From Candidatus Bipolaricaulota bacterium (GTDB taxonomy: Bacteria > Bipolaricaulota > Bipolaricaulia > UBA7950 > UBA9294), in contig JANQEA010000066.1 of assembly GCA_028278555.1 (NCBI GenBank), positions 1-64,000 on the forward strand: a DNA stretch of 64,000 nt, given 5' to 3'. Positions within the stretch are counted from its first letter, which is position 1. The number at the start of each line of letters is the position of its first letter. Shown one piece after another: positions 41,156 through 50,826 of this stretch. Both the position numbers and the translations under genes were made by a program. The notes below the pieces were generated by a model. The model was not told where the DNA came from and did no database searches. It saw nothing but the letters and a program-made list of their open reading frames with translations.

Positions 41156-43024
41156 ATGAGGAACACGCCGGAGGACTTGAAGCGGCTTGTGCGCACACCT
41201 CGGATGGAATCACCGCAGGTGTCCCCGGACGCCCTGTGGGTAGCGTGGACATGGTCGGGAACGGGAGAGACCGGCGAAGTGTTCGCGGCTCCGACCAGTG
41301 GCGAAGGAGCCCCGTTTCGTCTCGGAAGTGCGGGCTTGGCTGCTCGCGCAGTGTCGTGGTCTCCGGACAGCCGATCGGTGCTCGTCGAACGTGAGGACGA
41401 CAGTGACGAGCGAGCTTGGCTGTGCCGCGTCGATCTGGATCGACCGGCCGAATTCGTTCCGTTGACACGTGTCAGGCCCCCGTACTTCGTACGCGGAGGT
41501 TCGCTGCATCCGGACGGCCGGACGCTCGTGTACGGCGCCAACGTCGACCTGGCCAGCGGGAGTGCGATCGAGCCCACCTGCGTCATTCGAAGGGATGTGG
41601 TGAGCCAGGAAGAGACCGAACTCGCACGGCCGAAGCGAGGCGGAGAGAACGTCCCCATGCTCAGCCCGATGGGAGACCACGTGGTCTATTTCCGGTCGGA
41701 CCGACATCCGGCGGGCGTTCAGGTCTGGCTTGTCGGCATCGACGGCACAAACGATGATGAGATCATCAACGTCGGAAACGATCTCAAAGCGCAGGCTTCG
41801 TGGTTTCCCGACGGCACGAGGTTGCTGATTCTCGCGGAGACGGAGACTCGGACGCACCGAAGACTCGGTGTTTGGGACGTTCAGGCGAGGACACTCGAGT
41901 GGCTGGTCGATGACCCGGCGGTGAACATCGAGCGGGCACACGTGCCGCGGGGCTCCGATCAGATCGTTGCCTGGGTCGCACAAGGCGCACGCACATGCAG
42001 CGCATTGGTCGAAACACGAACGGGTCGCATCACGGAGGTGCCATCCGGGAATGAGGAGCTACTCCTGCTGGCTCCGTTTTCGGACAACATGTGGATCGCT
42101 CAATTAAACTCCACGGACACCCCGAGCGATCTGGTGAGGGTCGCGATCCCACATGCGGAAGCGAACACGCGGCAGAGCATCGCGCGCGTTGTCGATCGTC
42201 TCAACGGTGCCAGAAAACTGCTGCACCGCGCGGAGAGCGTTCACTGGACTTCCGTCGACGGCCTTGAGATTCAAGGGTGGTTGTATCGACCCGACGGGCC
42301 GTCGTGTGGAACGATCGTCAGCATTCATGGAGGACCGACTTGGCATCGCGGCAACGAATTCGACCTGGAGTCTCAGGCATTCCGCGCAGCCGGATTCGCC
42401 GTTCTCGTACCCAACTACAGGGGAAGCACAGGGTTCTCGCTCCGCTATCAAGAGGCGATCCGAGTGACGGGATGGGGCGGTCTCGAGCAAGAGGACATCA
42501 GGACCGGCATCGAGATGCTGCTGAAACACGGCATCGCACAGCCTGGCAGAGTGGGAATGACGGGGCTCTCCTACGGTGGATACTCGACGTGGCACGCGGT
42601 CACCCATTTCCCGCGTGAGATGGTGGCCGCCGGGGTGCCGATCTGCGGGATGACCGACCTCGTGATGGATTACGAGAGAACGCGCCCCGATCTACGCCCG
42701 CTCACCGCCCGCATGATGGGGGGCACACCCGCCGAGCAACCCGAGCTGTACGAAGAGCGATCGCCGATCCATCTCGTTGATCGCATTGAGGCAAGGCTTC
42801 TTATCGTGCAGGGGAGACAGGATCCAAACGTGCCGCCGGATCACGTGCACGCGATCGTTCCGCGGCTCGACGAAGCCGGCGTAGACTACGAGATCCTCTG
42901 GCTGGAGGACGAGGGGCACGGCGTGGCGAAACCCGAGAATCTCGAGCTTGTTCTGTCGCGGATGATCGACTTCTTCGCGAAGGCTCTGTCCGGGCAGGAG
43001 TGTGGCGAAGGAGCGTGCAAGTGA
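41156..43024 (+). CDS. S9-family (acylaminoacyl-peptidase-like) serine peptidase
   Basis: A 622-residue prolyl-oligopeptidase-family enzyme. The N-terminal half is a WD40-like propeller (repeated HPDGR, SPDSRS and SPMGDHVVYF segments) and the C-terminal third is an alpha/beta hydrolase with GLSYGGYST around Ser472, the acid at about Asp556 (GRQDPNVPP) and His588 (DEGHGV). No signal peptide is visible, so it acts in the cytoplasm on imported peptides. GAGGGAGACCC precedes the ATG at 41156; the frame also has an ATG at 41090 overlapping dppC's end, but without ribosome binding site. Its stop overlaps the next gene (GTGA). Confidence 0.9.
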   Translation: MRNTPEDLKRLVRTPRMESPQVSPDALWVAWTWSGTGETGEVFAAPTSGEGAPFRLGSAGLAARAVSWSPDSRSVLVEREDDSDERAWLCRVDLDRPAEFVPLTRVRPPYFVRGGSLHPDGRTLVYGANVDLASGSAIEPTCVIRRDVVSQEETELARPKRGGENVPMLSPMGDHVVYFRSDRHPAGVQVWLVGIDGTNDDEIINVGNDLKAQASWFPDGTRLLILAETETRTHRRLGVWDVQARTLEWLVDDPAVNIERAHVPRGSDQIVAWVAQGARTCSALVETRTGRITEVPSGNEELLLLAPFSDNMWIAQLNSTDTPSDLVRVAIPHAEANTRQSIARVVDRLNGARKLLHRAESVHWTSVDGLEIQGWLYRPDGPSCGTIVSIHGGPTWHRGNEFDLESQAFRAAGFAVLVPNYRGSTGFSLRYQEAIRVTGWGGLEQEDIRTGIEMLLKHGIAQPGRVGMTGLSYGGYSTWHAVTHFPREMVAAGVPICGMTDLVMDYERTRPDLRPLTARMMGGTPAEQPELYEERSPIHLVDRIEARLLIVQGRQDPNVPPDHVHAIVPRLDEAGVDYEILWLEDEGHGVAKPENLELVLSRMIDFFAKALSGQECGEGACK

Positions 43025-44115
43025 CCACGTTCATGGAGACAGTGGTTGGGCCGCAAGCGACCATCGACGGAAGGCGGGTCGATTACTTCGGCGGAACGAG
43101 CTACTACAGTCTTCACGCCAATCCAAGGCTGATCGAGGCGGCAAGAGAAGCGATCTCACGGTACGGCACCGGCCCGGGAAACACCTTCGACACGCCGCCG
43201 ATGCAGCGGCTTCGCAGCGAAATCACTCGTTTCTTCGGCACCCAGGACGCGCACGTCGTCGCATCCGGCTACCTGTCCGACATGGTGCTCGCTCACACGC
43301 TGACGCCGCGATTCGACATCGCGTTCGTCGATGAGAAGGCACACTACAGCGTCTATGATGGTCTGAGAGTAACGGGCAAGCCGGTCGTACAGTTTGCCCA
43401 TCGAGACCCCGAGAATCTCAAGGCACGGATCGGGGAGTGCCTTCCCCCACGTCGCGTCCCTCTCGTGATGAGCGACGGGATCTTCCCTGTCACCGGAGCC
43501 ATTGCCCCAGTGGCTGCCTACGCCCACATCCTCAACAGCTATGCAGGGGGGATCCTCTGCATCGACGACTCGCATGGGGTTGGGGTCCTTGGAGAGCATG
43601 GTCGCGGAACATATGAGCACAGCGGCGTCGTAGGAACGAATCTCTACTTCGGGGCAACGCTCAGCAAGGCGTTTGGAGCTCTCGGAGGGTTCGTCACGGG
43701 AACACACGAGTTCATCGAGGACGTTCTCAGGAGCGACCGAATCCCCGAGGGGGCCAGCCCCCTTTCCACCGGGGCGGCGGCCGCAGCAGCCGAAGGACTC
43801 CGTGTCCTCACGGATCACCCGGAACTGCGGACGCAGCTTCGATCAAACGTCGGACACCTTCGGGCGGGACTGGCCGACCTGGGAATCGAAACACCGAACA
43901 CGCCGGTCCCGATCATCTGCATCGTCGGCCACGAGAAGATGGATTTGAAGACCATCGCAAGGCGGCTTCGTCAACAGGATATCGTGGTTTCACACATCGG
44001 TCCGAACGGCTACTCGGACACTCCACCTGTCGAGGTGATTCGAATCGCGGTGTTCTCTGGGCACACGGTAGAACAGTTGGACCGACTGCTCCGATGTCTC
44101 TCGAGAGTGCTCTAG
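43021..44115 (+). CDS. Alpha-oxoamine synthase family PLP enzyme (BioF/KBL-like)
   Basis: A 364-residue fold-type I enzyme. The PLP lysine is at residue 216 (GATLSKAFGALGGFVTG), the cofactor-stacking and aspartate motif is IDDSHGVGVLG (about 181-190), and the start YYSLHANPRLIEAAREAISRYGTGPG is typical. The family condenses acyl-CoA with an amino acid or splits 2-amino-3-ketobutyrate. No biotin or threonine-dehydrogenase gene lies nearby, so the substrate is unclear; catabolism of an amino acid released by the peptidases is plausible. The GTG start overlaps the peptidase stop. Confidence 0.88.
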   Translation: MTTFMETVVGPQATIDGRRVDYFGGTSYYSLHANPRLIEAAREAISRYGTGPGNTFDTPPMQRLRSEITRFFGTQDAHVVASGYLSDMVLAHTLTPRFDIAFVDEKAHYSVYDGLRVTGKPVVQFAHRDPENLKARIGECLPPRRVPLVMSDGIFPVTGAIAPVAAYAHILNSYAGGILCIDDSHGVGVLGEHGRGTYEHSGVVGTNLYFGATLSKAFGALGGFVTGTHEFIEDVLRSDRIPEGASPLSTGAAAAAAEGLRVLTDHPELRTQLRSNVGHLRAGLADLGIETPNTPVPIICIVGHEKMDLKTIARRLRQQDIVVSHIGPNGYSDTPPVEVIRIAVFSGHTVEQLDRLLRCLSRVL

Positions 44116-44440
44116 CGATCCTGCACGGCCTGCTGCATCAGGAGGGATGTCGACCGATGTGCTCCGGGCGATGCCTCGCACATCTACATCTCCGACATGC
44201 TCATGCCGATCCCGCAGACGCTCGAATCGCTCCATCATGATCTGACCGAGGGGGCTTCCCGAGCAAGTCGTCTCGATCCATGAGGGAACGCACCGCCAAC
44301 GCTTGGGAGACTACCCAGCTTCAAGACCTGACGCGACGACCGCTGAACTGCATCGATCTCTCCGAACCCCGGCAGAAGGCCCGCCAAGCGGGCAGGCAGC
44401 CGAGCGGACTTCAGTCCTGTTCTCCAGGACGCTCAGCGCT
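44116..44440. other. Intergenic stretch at the right end of the peptide cassette
   Basis: No intact gene is seen. A short in-frame fragment around 44150-44280 (DASHIYISDMLMPIPQTLES) looks protein-like but has no start, and may be a remnant. Two small hairpins occur: GCCCGC-CAA-GCGGGC (44379-44393) and GTCCTG-N5-CAGGAC (44414-44430); the second could be the terminator of pckA. Confidence 0.4.
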
Positions 44441-46084
44441 TCAAAGACCCGGACATTGCGCGCCGACGGCCGGATCGATCCCCTTGTCGCCGTAAGCCTT
44501 GGCGAAGTGCGCCGCAAACTCGGCAGCAAGCTTCGCGGCGCGCGCATCGTAGGCCGCCTTGTCCGTCCATGTGGCTCGTGGATCGAGAATCCCCGGTTCG
44601 ACGCCGGGACAGGCTGTCGGTACACGCAGGTGGAACATCTCGTTCTCGACGGTCTCCACGTCAGACAACTCGCCGGAGAGGGTCGCGTGCACAATCGCCC
44701 GCGTGACGTCGATGTCGATCCGATTCCCGACGCCGAACGGCCCGCCGCTCCAACCCGTGTTGACGAGGTAGACGTCGGTGCCATGTCGATCGAGGCGTTC
44801 TCCGAGCATCCGCGCGTAGACGTCCGGGTTTCGCGGCATGAATGGCTCGCCGAAAAAGCGGGAGAACGTCGTCTTCGGCTCCGTCACGCCCGTCTCCGTC
44901 CCCGCGAGCTTGCTCGTGTAGCCCATCAGGAACCAGAGCATCGCTTGGTCGTTGGTCAGGCGGGCGACGGGCGGGAGAACGCCGTTCGCATCCGCCGTCA
45001 GGAAGAGGATCGTCCTCGGCTGGCCGCCGACCGAGGAAGGCTTGGTGTTCGAGAGGTAGCGAAGCGGGTACGAGCCACGTGAGTTTGGTGTGAACCGTTC
45101 GTCGCACAGGTCGAACGTCCCGTTCGGATAGACCATCGCGTTCTCGACGATCGCGCCGTGCTTCTCGACCTCGTCTGCGTGCATGATCGCGTGGTAGATC
45201 TCCGGCTCCTTCACCGGATCGAGATCGATCAGCTTGGCGTAGCAGCCGTTCTCGAAGTTCGCGATTCCGGCGTCGCTCCACCCGTGCTCATCATCGCCGA
45301 GGAGCGCGCGCCGCGGATCGGCGGAGAGCGTCGTCTTCCCGGTTCCGGAGAGACCGAGGAGGAGCGCGATGTCTCCCTCGGGGCCCTCGTTCGCCGAGCA
45401 GTGAAGGGGCAGGATCCCCTCATCCGGCAAGAGATAGTTCATCACGGTGAAGATCAGCTTCTTCACCGACCCGCAGTAGGCGGATCCGTAGACGACGCCG
45501 ATTCGACGATCGAGATCGATCCCGATCACCATCGTCGACGTCCCCCCGAGGCGCGGATCGACCCGCAAGCGTCCTTCGTAGCGGGCCGGATCGAGCTTGT
45601 CGTACGGGAGTACGAGCAGCCTGAACGGCCGATCGGCGAAGACGGACTCCGAAAGGTCGGTCGGAACCGGTCGGAACATGTTGTCCGCGAAGAGGACGGT
45701 CAGTGCGCGGGGGGCGATGACCGAGACCGGAAGCGCATAGGACACATCGGCCCCGACCACGCGATCGACGGCATAGAGCCGATCCTTCCCCGCGAGCGTC
45801 CGGAACGCATCCTCGAGAATGTCGTCGAACGTCTCCGGGTCGAGCGGGATGTTGTTCGGCGAATCCCAGTCGATCGTCGACTCGCTCTCCGGTCGGCGAA
45901 CGATCACGGTATCCGCCGGGCTCCGACCCGTCGACTCGGGCGGCGTCCAGGTGGCGAGTGCACCTGTCGCGCTCGGCATCGCCTCTCGATGCTCCACCGC
46001 CGCACGGATCATCTCTTCGCGCACCGGGTTCCGAAGGATCGACCCGCTGTTCTGCAACCGCTCCCACGCTTGATCGAAGGACAT
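44441..46084 (-). CDS. pckA: Phosphoenolpyruvate carboxykinase (ATP)
   Basis: A 547-residue enzyme that converts oxaloacetate and ATP to phosphoenolpyruvate, ADP and CO2. The kinase-1a loop GLSGTGKTTLSADP, the metal-binding DDEHGWSDAGIANFENGCYAK segment, and the substrate-binding VVYGSAYCGSVKKLIF segment are intact, and the ATP-type (not GTP-type) signature is clear. It would drive gluconeogenesis from peptide-derived carbon or, run backwards, fix CO2. The ATG at 46082-46084 has GAGAGGTGCC upstream. It is not overlapped with the tatD operon, which ends 95 nt upstream. Confidence 0.96.
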   Translation of the reverse strand: MSFDQAWERLQNSGSILRNPVREEMIRAAVEHREAMPSATGALATWTPPESTGRSPADTVIVRRPESESTIDWDSPNNIPLDPETFDDILEDAFRTLAGKDRLYAVDRVVGADVSYALPVSVIAPRALTVLFADNMFRPVPTDLSESVFADRPFRLLVLPYDKLDPARYEGRLRVDPRLGGTSTMVIGIDLDRRIGVVYGSAYCGSVKKLIFTVMNYLLPDEGILPLHCSANEGPEGDIALLLGLSGTGKTTLSADPRRALLGDDEHGWSDAGIANFENGCYAKLIDLDPVKEPEIYHAIMHADEVEKHGAIVENAMVYPNGTFDLCDERFTPNSRGSYPLRYLSNTKPSSVGGQPRTILFLTADANGVLPPVARLTNDQAMLWFLMGYTSKLAGTETGVTEPKTTFSRFFGEPFMPRNPDVYARMLGERLDRHGTDVYLVNTGWSGGPFGVGNRIDIDVTRAIVHATLSGELSDVETVENEMFHLRVPTACPGVEPGILDPRATWTDKAAYDARAAKLAAEFAAHFAKAYGDKGIDPAVGAQCPGL

Positions 46085-46178
46085 GGCACCTCTCGGTTTG
46101 AGCGGCCAGGCCGACGACCCGGTCGCGACTGGCCGGATGATAGCCAAACGGGACCGGACGTGCGATCGCTCGTCTCCC

Positions 46179-46946
46179 TTAGGGCGACAGGCCGAAGAGC
46201 CGCACCGCGTTCGCCGTCGTCCGCTCGGCGACCTCGTCAACGGAGATCCCCTTCAGCTGCGCGATCTCCTCGGCGACGTAGCGAACGTAGGCCGGTTCGT
46301 TCCGTCGACCGCGATACGGAACCGGCGTCAGATACGGGCAGTCCGTCTCGATCAGCAGGCGATCCATTGGGACCTGCGTGACTGCCGCGCGCAGAGCCCC
46401 GTTCTTCGGATAGGTGAGCGGCCCGCCGATCCCGAGATGAAGACCGAGATCGAGGAAGGTCTCCGCAAGTTCTGCGTCGCCGAGGAACGAATGGACGACG
46501 CCGCGATGTGCGCTTTCTGCGTCTCGAAGGATGGCGAGGAGATCATCGGTCGATTCTCGATTGTGGAGGCAGATCGGCAGATCGAGCCGACGGGCGAGTT
46601 CGAGTTGCTCACGGAAGACCTCCCGCTGAACGTCCCGCGGGGAGAGGTCGCGGTAGTAGTCGAGGCCGATCTCGCCGATCGCAACCACAACGTCCCGCGC
46701 GGCCAGCTCCTCGAACGCCTCGATCGTCTCCGGCCCGACCGACTTCGCTCCGTGCGGATGCGCTCCGACGGTCGCCCAGATCCGCCAGTGACGTTCGGCG
46801 ACGCGGACCGCTTCGCGGCTCGATCGCAAGTCCCCCCCGATCGTGATGATCCCAAGTTCCTTGGCGAACGCGCTCGCGATCAGCGCAGCACGATCCCTGT
46901 CGAACGCCCGGTCGTCGAGGTGGGCATGACTGTCGATCAGCTTCAC
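46179..46946 (-). CDS. tatD: TatD-family metal-dependent nuclease
   Basis: A 255-residue hydrolase of the amidohydrolase fold. The start LIDSHAHLDD, the metal motif IGEIGLDYYRD, LPICLHNRES, VVHSFLG and the terminal LLIETDCPYLTPVPYRGRRNEP show the full set of ligands. These enzymes show 3'-5' exonuclease or DNase activity. The ATG overlaps the stop of nnr by 4 nt, so it is the last gene of the ten-gene run. Confidence 0.95.
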   Translation of the reverse strand: MKLIDSHAHLDDRAFDRDRAALIASAFAKELGIITIGGDLRSSREAVRVAERHWRIWATVGAHPHGAKSVGPETIEAFEELAARDVVVAIGEIGLDYYRDLSPRDVQREVFREQLELARRLDLPICLHNRESTDDLLAILRDAESAHRGVVHSFLGDAELAETFLDLGLHLGIGGPLTYPKNGALRAAVTQVPMDRLLIETDCPYLTPVPYRGRRNEPAYVRYVAEEIAQLKGISVDEVAERTTANAVRLFGLSP

Positions 46947-48487
46947 CGCTCGACCTCGTGGATCGCCGCGGGGATCAATTCGAGCAGGTCCGACGGGATC
47001 AGGGATCGGGATGCGCGATCGCGTGCGTAGACCTCCGCCGACAGGCCGTGGAGGTAGACCCCGGCGATCGCTCCATCGGCCAAGGTCGCGCCGCCGGCGA
47101 TCAGGCCTGCGATCAAGCCGGTGAGCACATCTCCGCTCCCCCCTGTGGCGAGCCCGTCGTGGCCGGTCGGATTCAAGTAGACAGTCCCATCGGGGAGCCC
47201 GATCGCCGTTGGCCTTCCCTTGAGGACGAGCACAACGCGATGTTTCGCCGCGAACGCTCGGGCGCGGTCTCGTCGCGATCGGTCGATCTCCGCCGGCGCC
47301 TCGCCGGTCAGAGCACTCAGTTCTCCCGGATGCGGGGTGAGGATCGCACGATCGGCCAGCCTCGCGAGAGCCCCTTCATCTCCGGTGAGCGCGTGAATCC
47401 CGTCGGCATCGAGGACGATCGGTCCGGTGTATCGCTCGACAATCGCCCGAGCCGCCTCGAGCGCGGATGACGCTCGGGACAGACCCGGCCCCAGCGCCAA
47501 GACGTCGGCACGATCGAGCGCCTCTCGGAACCGACGATCTTCGATCGAGACGAGCCGCCCCTCCTCGTCGGGAAGCGGAATCGTGATCACTTCGGGGAGA
47601 GCCGTTTCGAAGACCGGACCGAGCGAGGCCGGCCCGGTAAGTGTGACGAGGCCAGCGCCGGCGCGGAGGGCACCACGGCAGCAGAGGATCGCCGCTCCGG
47701 TCATCCCGACCGATCCGGCGACGACGAGGACACGCCCGAACGTCCCTTTGTGGCCGTCCGGCGGGCGGGCGGGGAGCCTTCGACGGATCGCCGGGCCCTC
47801 GCAAACCCGTGCCCATGGTTCGACGTCACGCGTCATGGCGTCGGGATAGGCGACATCGACGACCGCGGTGTTCCCACAGAGGCCGGCCGCTGGGTAGAAG
47901 AGATGTGCCGGTTTGAGGAACGCCATCGCCAGGGTGACGTCGGCGCGGACCGCTTCTCCGAGCAGCTCGCCAGAATCCGAACCGAGACCGCTCGGCAGAT
48001 CGAGGCTGACGACCTTTGCACCCTGCGTATTCAAGCGCTCGACGATCCGGCGCGCCTCCCTATCGAGTGGCCGGCTCAGTCCGGAACCGAACAGGCCGTC
48101 GATGACGCAGTCGGCTCGATCGAGCGTTTCGTCGAGCGCTTTGTCATCGACCGGGTGGATCACGCCGCCGGCGTCCTCATAGCGCGCGGCCATCCGTCGC
48201 GTCGCTTCGGAACTTCGATCGGTCGGAACGAGGGAGAAGGCGCGGACATCGGCGCCCGTCTCGAGCAGCCGTCGAGCGACGACGAGTCCGTCTCCGCCGT
48301 TGCCGCCCGGGCCGGCGAGGATGACTGGGCGGAGGGGGCGGAGATGCCGCTCGATCCACTTCGCCGCGTTCGTTCCGGCGCTCTCCATCAGCGCGTCCTG
48401 ATCGATTCCGGCGGTGTACGCATGCTCGTCGAGCGCCCGTTGATCGGACGCCCGCAACACCCACCGCTCGTCAGGTCCGCACATCAT
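46943..48487 (-). CDS. nnr: Bifunctional NAD(P)H-hydrate repair enzyme (epimerase plus dehydratase)
   Basis: A 514-residue fusion. The N-terminal third is the epimerase domain (YjeF_N) with GPGGNGGDGLVVARRL, and the C-terminal two-thirds the ADP-dependent dehydratase (ribokinase-like carbohydrate kinase fold) with GRVLVVAGSVGMTGAA, LGPGLS, ILTPHPGELSALTG and the catalytic ATGGSGDVLTG. Together they repair hydrated NADH and NADPH. Its start overlaps miaA by 17 nt. Both domains look complete. Confidence 0.96.
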   Translation of the reverse strand: MMCGPDERWVLRASDQRALDEHAYTAGIDQDALMESAGTNAAKWIERHLRPLRPVILAGPGGNGGDGLVVARRLLETGADVRAFSLVPTDRSSEATRRMAARYEDAGGVIHPVDDKALDETLDRADCVIDGLFGSGLSRPLDREARRIVERLNTQGAKVVSLDLPSGLGSDSGELLGEAVRADVTLAMAFLKPAHLFYPAAGLCGNTAVVDVAYPDAMTRDVEPWARVCEGPAIRRRLPARPPDGHKGTFGRVLVVAGSVGMTGAAILCCRGALRAGAGLVTLTGPASLGPVFETALPEVITIPLPDEEGRLVSIEDRRFREALDRADVLALGPGLSRASSALEAARAIVERYTGPIVLDADGIHALTGDEGALARLADRAILTPHPGELSALTGEAPAEIDRSRRDRARAFAAKHRVVLVLKGRPTAIGLPDGTVYLNPTGHDGLATGGSGDVLTGLIAGLIAGGATLADGAIAGVYLHGLSAEVYARDRASRSLIPSDLLELIPAAIHEVER

Positions 48488-49439
48488 CCGCCTCCAGGAA
48501 TCGCTCCCAGGCCGTGGCGATCTCCTCGGCGATCTCGCCCGCGCGCCGCCCGGTCACATCCCACCAGCTTGCTCCCTTCTCGCGACGGAACCACGCCATC
48601 TGCCTTCGGGCGAGCCCCCAGGTCCGGCTGACGATCGCACGCTCCATCTCGTCCTCCGTCAGTCGCCCGGCGATGCAGTCCACCGCCTCCGGCACACCGA
48701 TCGTCCGATAGGCCTGGCACTCCGGATCGAGACCCTGTTCGCGTAGTCGGCGCACCTCGTCGACCAGGCCACGATCGATCATCGCGCGAACGCGCGCTGC
48801 GATCGCGTCCCGATGATCGTCGCGGTCCCGCTGAAGGCCGGCGGTGAAGAACGAATAGGGAAGCGATGCGGCGTCCGCCTGCCATGCGCTGATCGGACGC
48901 CCGGTCAGCGCATGGACCTCGAGCGCCCGCGTGATCCGTAGTCGATCGTTCGGATGGATCGCCTTGGCGGCCGTAGGATCGACATGACAGAGCTGTTCGT
49001 ACAGCTCGGCGACGCTGTGATCGGCCATCTCGGCTCGAAGCGCCTCGTCCTTCGACGGGCCCTCGAAGATCCCACGGAGGACCGCGCCAAGATAGAGGGT
49101 CCCACCCCCAACGAGGATCGGGACACGCTCGCGCGCTTCGATCTCCGGCAGCAGCCGTTCGACGTCTCTTCGGAACGTCATTGCGTCGTACGCATCGCAC
49201 GGCGAGACGACATCGATCAAATGATGAGGGATTCCTCGACGCTCCGCGTCCGACGGCTTGTCGGTGACGATGTCGAGGCCGCGGAAGAATGCGCGCGAGT
49301 CGGCCGAGAGGATCTCTGCGCCGATGCGTTCGACGCCGCCAAGCCGGAACGCCAACTCGACTCCGACCGCTGTCTTGCCGGTCGCCGTCGGACCGAGGAG
49401 GACGAGCACCGGGCGGCGGTCTCCGCGCGGCCGCTCCAC
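48471..49439 (-). CDS. miaA: tRNA dimethylallyltransferase
   Basis: A 322-residue enzyme that adds an isopentenyl group to A37 of tRNAs reading codons that start with U. The P-loop GPTATGKTAV (about residues 16-25), the EILSADSRAFFRGLDIVTDKP segment, GGGTLYLGAVLRGI and IHPNDRLRITRALEVHALTG are intact. The GTG at 49439 lies 7 nt after the rpoD stop codon. Confidence 0.96.
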   Translation of the reverse strand: MERPRGDRRPVLVLLGPTATGKTAVGVELAFRLGGVERIGAEILSADSRAFFRGLDIVTDKPSDAERRGIPHHLIDVVSPCDAYDAMTFRRDVERLLPEIEARERVPILVGGGTLYLGAVLRGIFEGPSKDEALRAEMADHSVAELYEQLCHVDPTAAKAIHPNDRLRITRALEVHALTGRPISAWQADAASLPYSFFTAGLQRDRDDHRDAIAARVRAMIDRGLVDEVRRLREQGLDPECQAYRTIGVPEAVDCIAGRLTEDEMERAIVSRTWGLARRQMAWFRREKGASWWDVTGRRAGEIAEEIATAWERFLEADDVRT

Positions 49440-49446
49440 GCCGTTC

Positions 49447-50826
49447 CTAGTCCTCCGCGAGGAGGAGCTCGCGGAACCGCTTCAGCTCGGCGCGTCGAGA
49501 CGGATGCTTCAGCTTCTCGATCGCCTTGATCTCGATCTGCCGGACCCGCTCGCGAGTGATGTTGAACTTGAGGCTGACGTCCTTCAGCGTCCGTGGGTGG
49601 CCGTCCTCGAGTCCGTATCGGAGCTTGAGGATCTCCCGCTCGCGCTCGTCGAGTTGCTCGAGCGCCCGGGAGAGCTGCTCGCGGAGGAACATCCGGAACG
49701 TCTCCTTCGTCGGCGACGGGGAGGACGGATCCTCGATGAAATCGCCGAGCGTGTCTTCGTCCTCGTCGCCGATCGGCCGCTCGAGCGATGCGGTGTACTG
49801 CGAGACGCTCTCCACCTTCTTGATCTTGTCGATCGACATCCCGGTCAGCTCGGAGAGGTCCTCGAGGGTCGGCGCCGAGCCGTGCGACTGGATGTACTCG
49901 CGCTTGACGCGGTTCAGCTCACGGACGGTCTCGATCATGTGGACCGGCACGCGGATCGTCCGAGACTGGTCGGCAATCGCCCGTGTAATCGCCTGACGGA
50001 TCCACCACGTCGCGTAGGTCGAGAACTTGTAGCCGCGGGTGTAGTCGAACTTTTCGACCGCCTTCATCAGACCCATGTTCCCCTCTTGGATCAGGTCGAG
50101 GAACGAGAGGCCGCGATTCATGTAGCGCTTGGCGATCGACACGACGAGCCGGAGGTTGGAGATGGTCAAGCGGTCGCGCGCCGCACGCCCTGCAGCCATC
50201 AGCCGATCGAGTTCGACGCGATCCTTGGTCTTCGGCAGTTCATCGCCGAGCATCTCCGCGAAGTCGGTCGAGGCGAGCAGCTCCTTGGCCTCCTTCCCCT
50301 TCTCGATCAGGTCCTCCAGCTCTTGCGTGCGCGTCTCGCTGAGGCCGGAGGATCCCTTGATCTCTTTGGCCGATTCCTTGCCGGTCTGCACGGCAACGGT
50401 CAGCTCGGCGTAGGCACCGATCTCCATCGCCTTGGCCAGCTCCACTTCTCCTTCTTTGGTCAGGAGTGGGACCTTGCCGATCTCGCGAAGATAGGTCTTG
50501 ACCGGATCCTCGCGCCGCGTCGAAGCCTCACGGTCTCGCCACTGTGAGGACTGCTGCGCCTTGAAGGCTTTTTTCGCCACACTCTCCTCAAGGGGTTCGC
50601 TCGATTCGGCCTCCGACTCGTCGTCCTCGATCAGATCCTCCGGATCGGTCAGATCGTCCTCGCGGGGATCGGCCGCAGCGGTTTCCGCATCGTCTTTCTT
50701 GCCGCCCTCATCCCCTGCGGGCAGAGAGGACTCGTCGACCGCGGCCTCGAGTTCGGCCTCGGCGACGGCTCGCTTCCCTTTGGTGGTTTCCTTCTTGGCA
50801 GTCCCCTTCTGCTTCTTGGTGGTCAT
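49447..50826 (-). CDS. rpoD: Primary RNA polymerase sigma factor RpoD
   Basis: A 459-residue group 1 sigma factor. After a long acidic N-terminus (region 1.1-like, residues 1-100, Ala/Glu-rich) come region 1.2 (DPVKTYLREIGKVPLLTKEGE), the conserved region 2 (NLRLVVSIAKRYMNRGLSFLDLIQEGNMGLMKAVEKFDYTRGYKFSTYATWWIRQAITRAIADQ), region 3, and region 4 with RYGLEDGHPRTLKDVSLKFN and ITRERVRQIEIKAIEKLKHP. The -10 and -35 contacts match the TATAAT/TTGACA type, in agreement with the promoters seen here. The ATG overlaps the dnaG stop (ATGA), the classic dnaG-rpoD pair. Confidence 0.97.
   Translation of the reverse strand: MTTKKQKGTAKKETTKGKRAVAEAELEAAVDESSLPAGDEGGKKDDAETAAADPREDDLTDPEDLIEDDESEAESSEPLEESVAKKAFKAQQSSQWRDREASTRREDPVKTYLREIGKVPLLTKEGEVELAKAMEIGAYAELTVAVQTGKESAKEIKGSSGLSETRTQELEDLIEKGKEAKELLASTDFAEMLGDELPKTKDRVELDRLMAAGRAARDRLTISNLRLVVSIAKRYMNRGLSFLDLIQEGNMGLMKAVEKFDYTRGYKFSTYATWWIRQAITRAIADQSRTIRVPVHMIETVRELNRVKREYIQSHGSAPTLEDLSELTGMSIDKIKKVESVSQYTASLERPIGDEDEDTLGDFIEDPSSPSPTKETFRMFLREQLSRALEQLDEREREILKLRYGLEDGHPRTLKDVSLKFNITRERVRQIEIKAIEKLKHPSRRAELKRFRELLLAED

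Noticed and set aside
44150..44280. Protein-like fragment (DASHIYISDMLMPIPQTLES) after the oxoamine synthase gene
   Set aside because: There is no start codon with a ribosome site and the frame closes soon; it is too short to call a pseudogene, so it is only noted in the intergenic entry.
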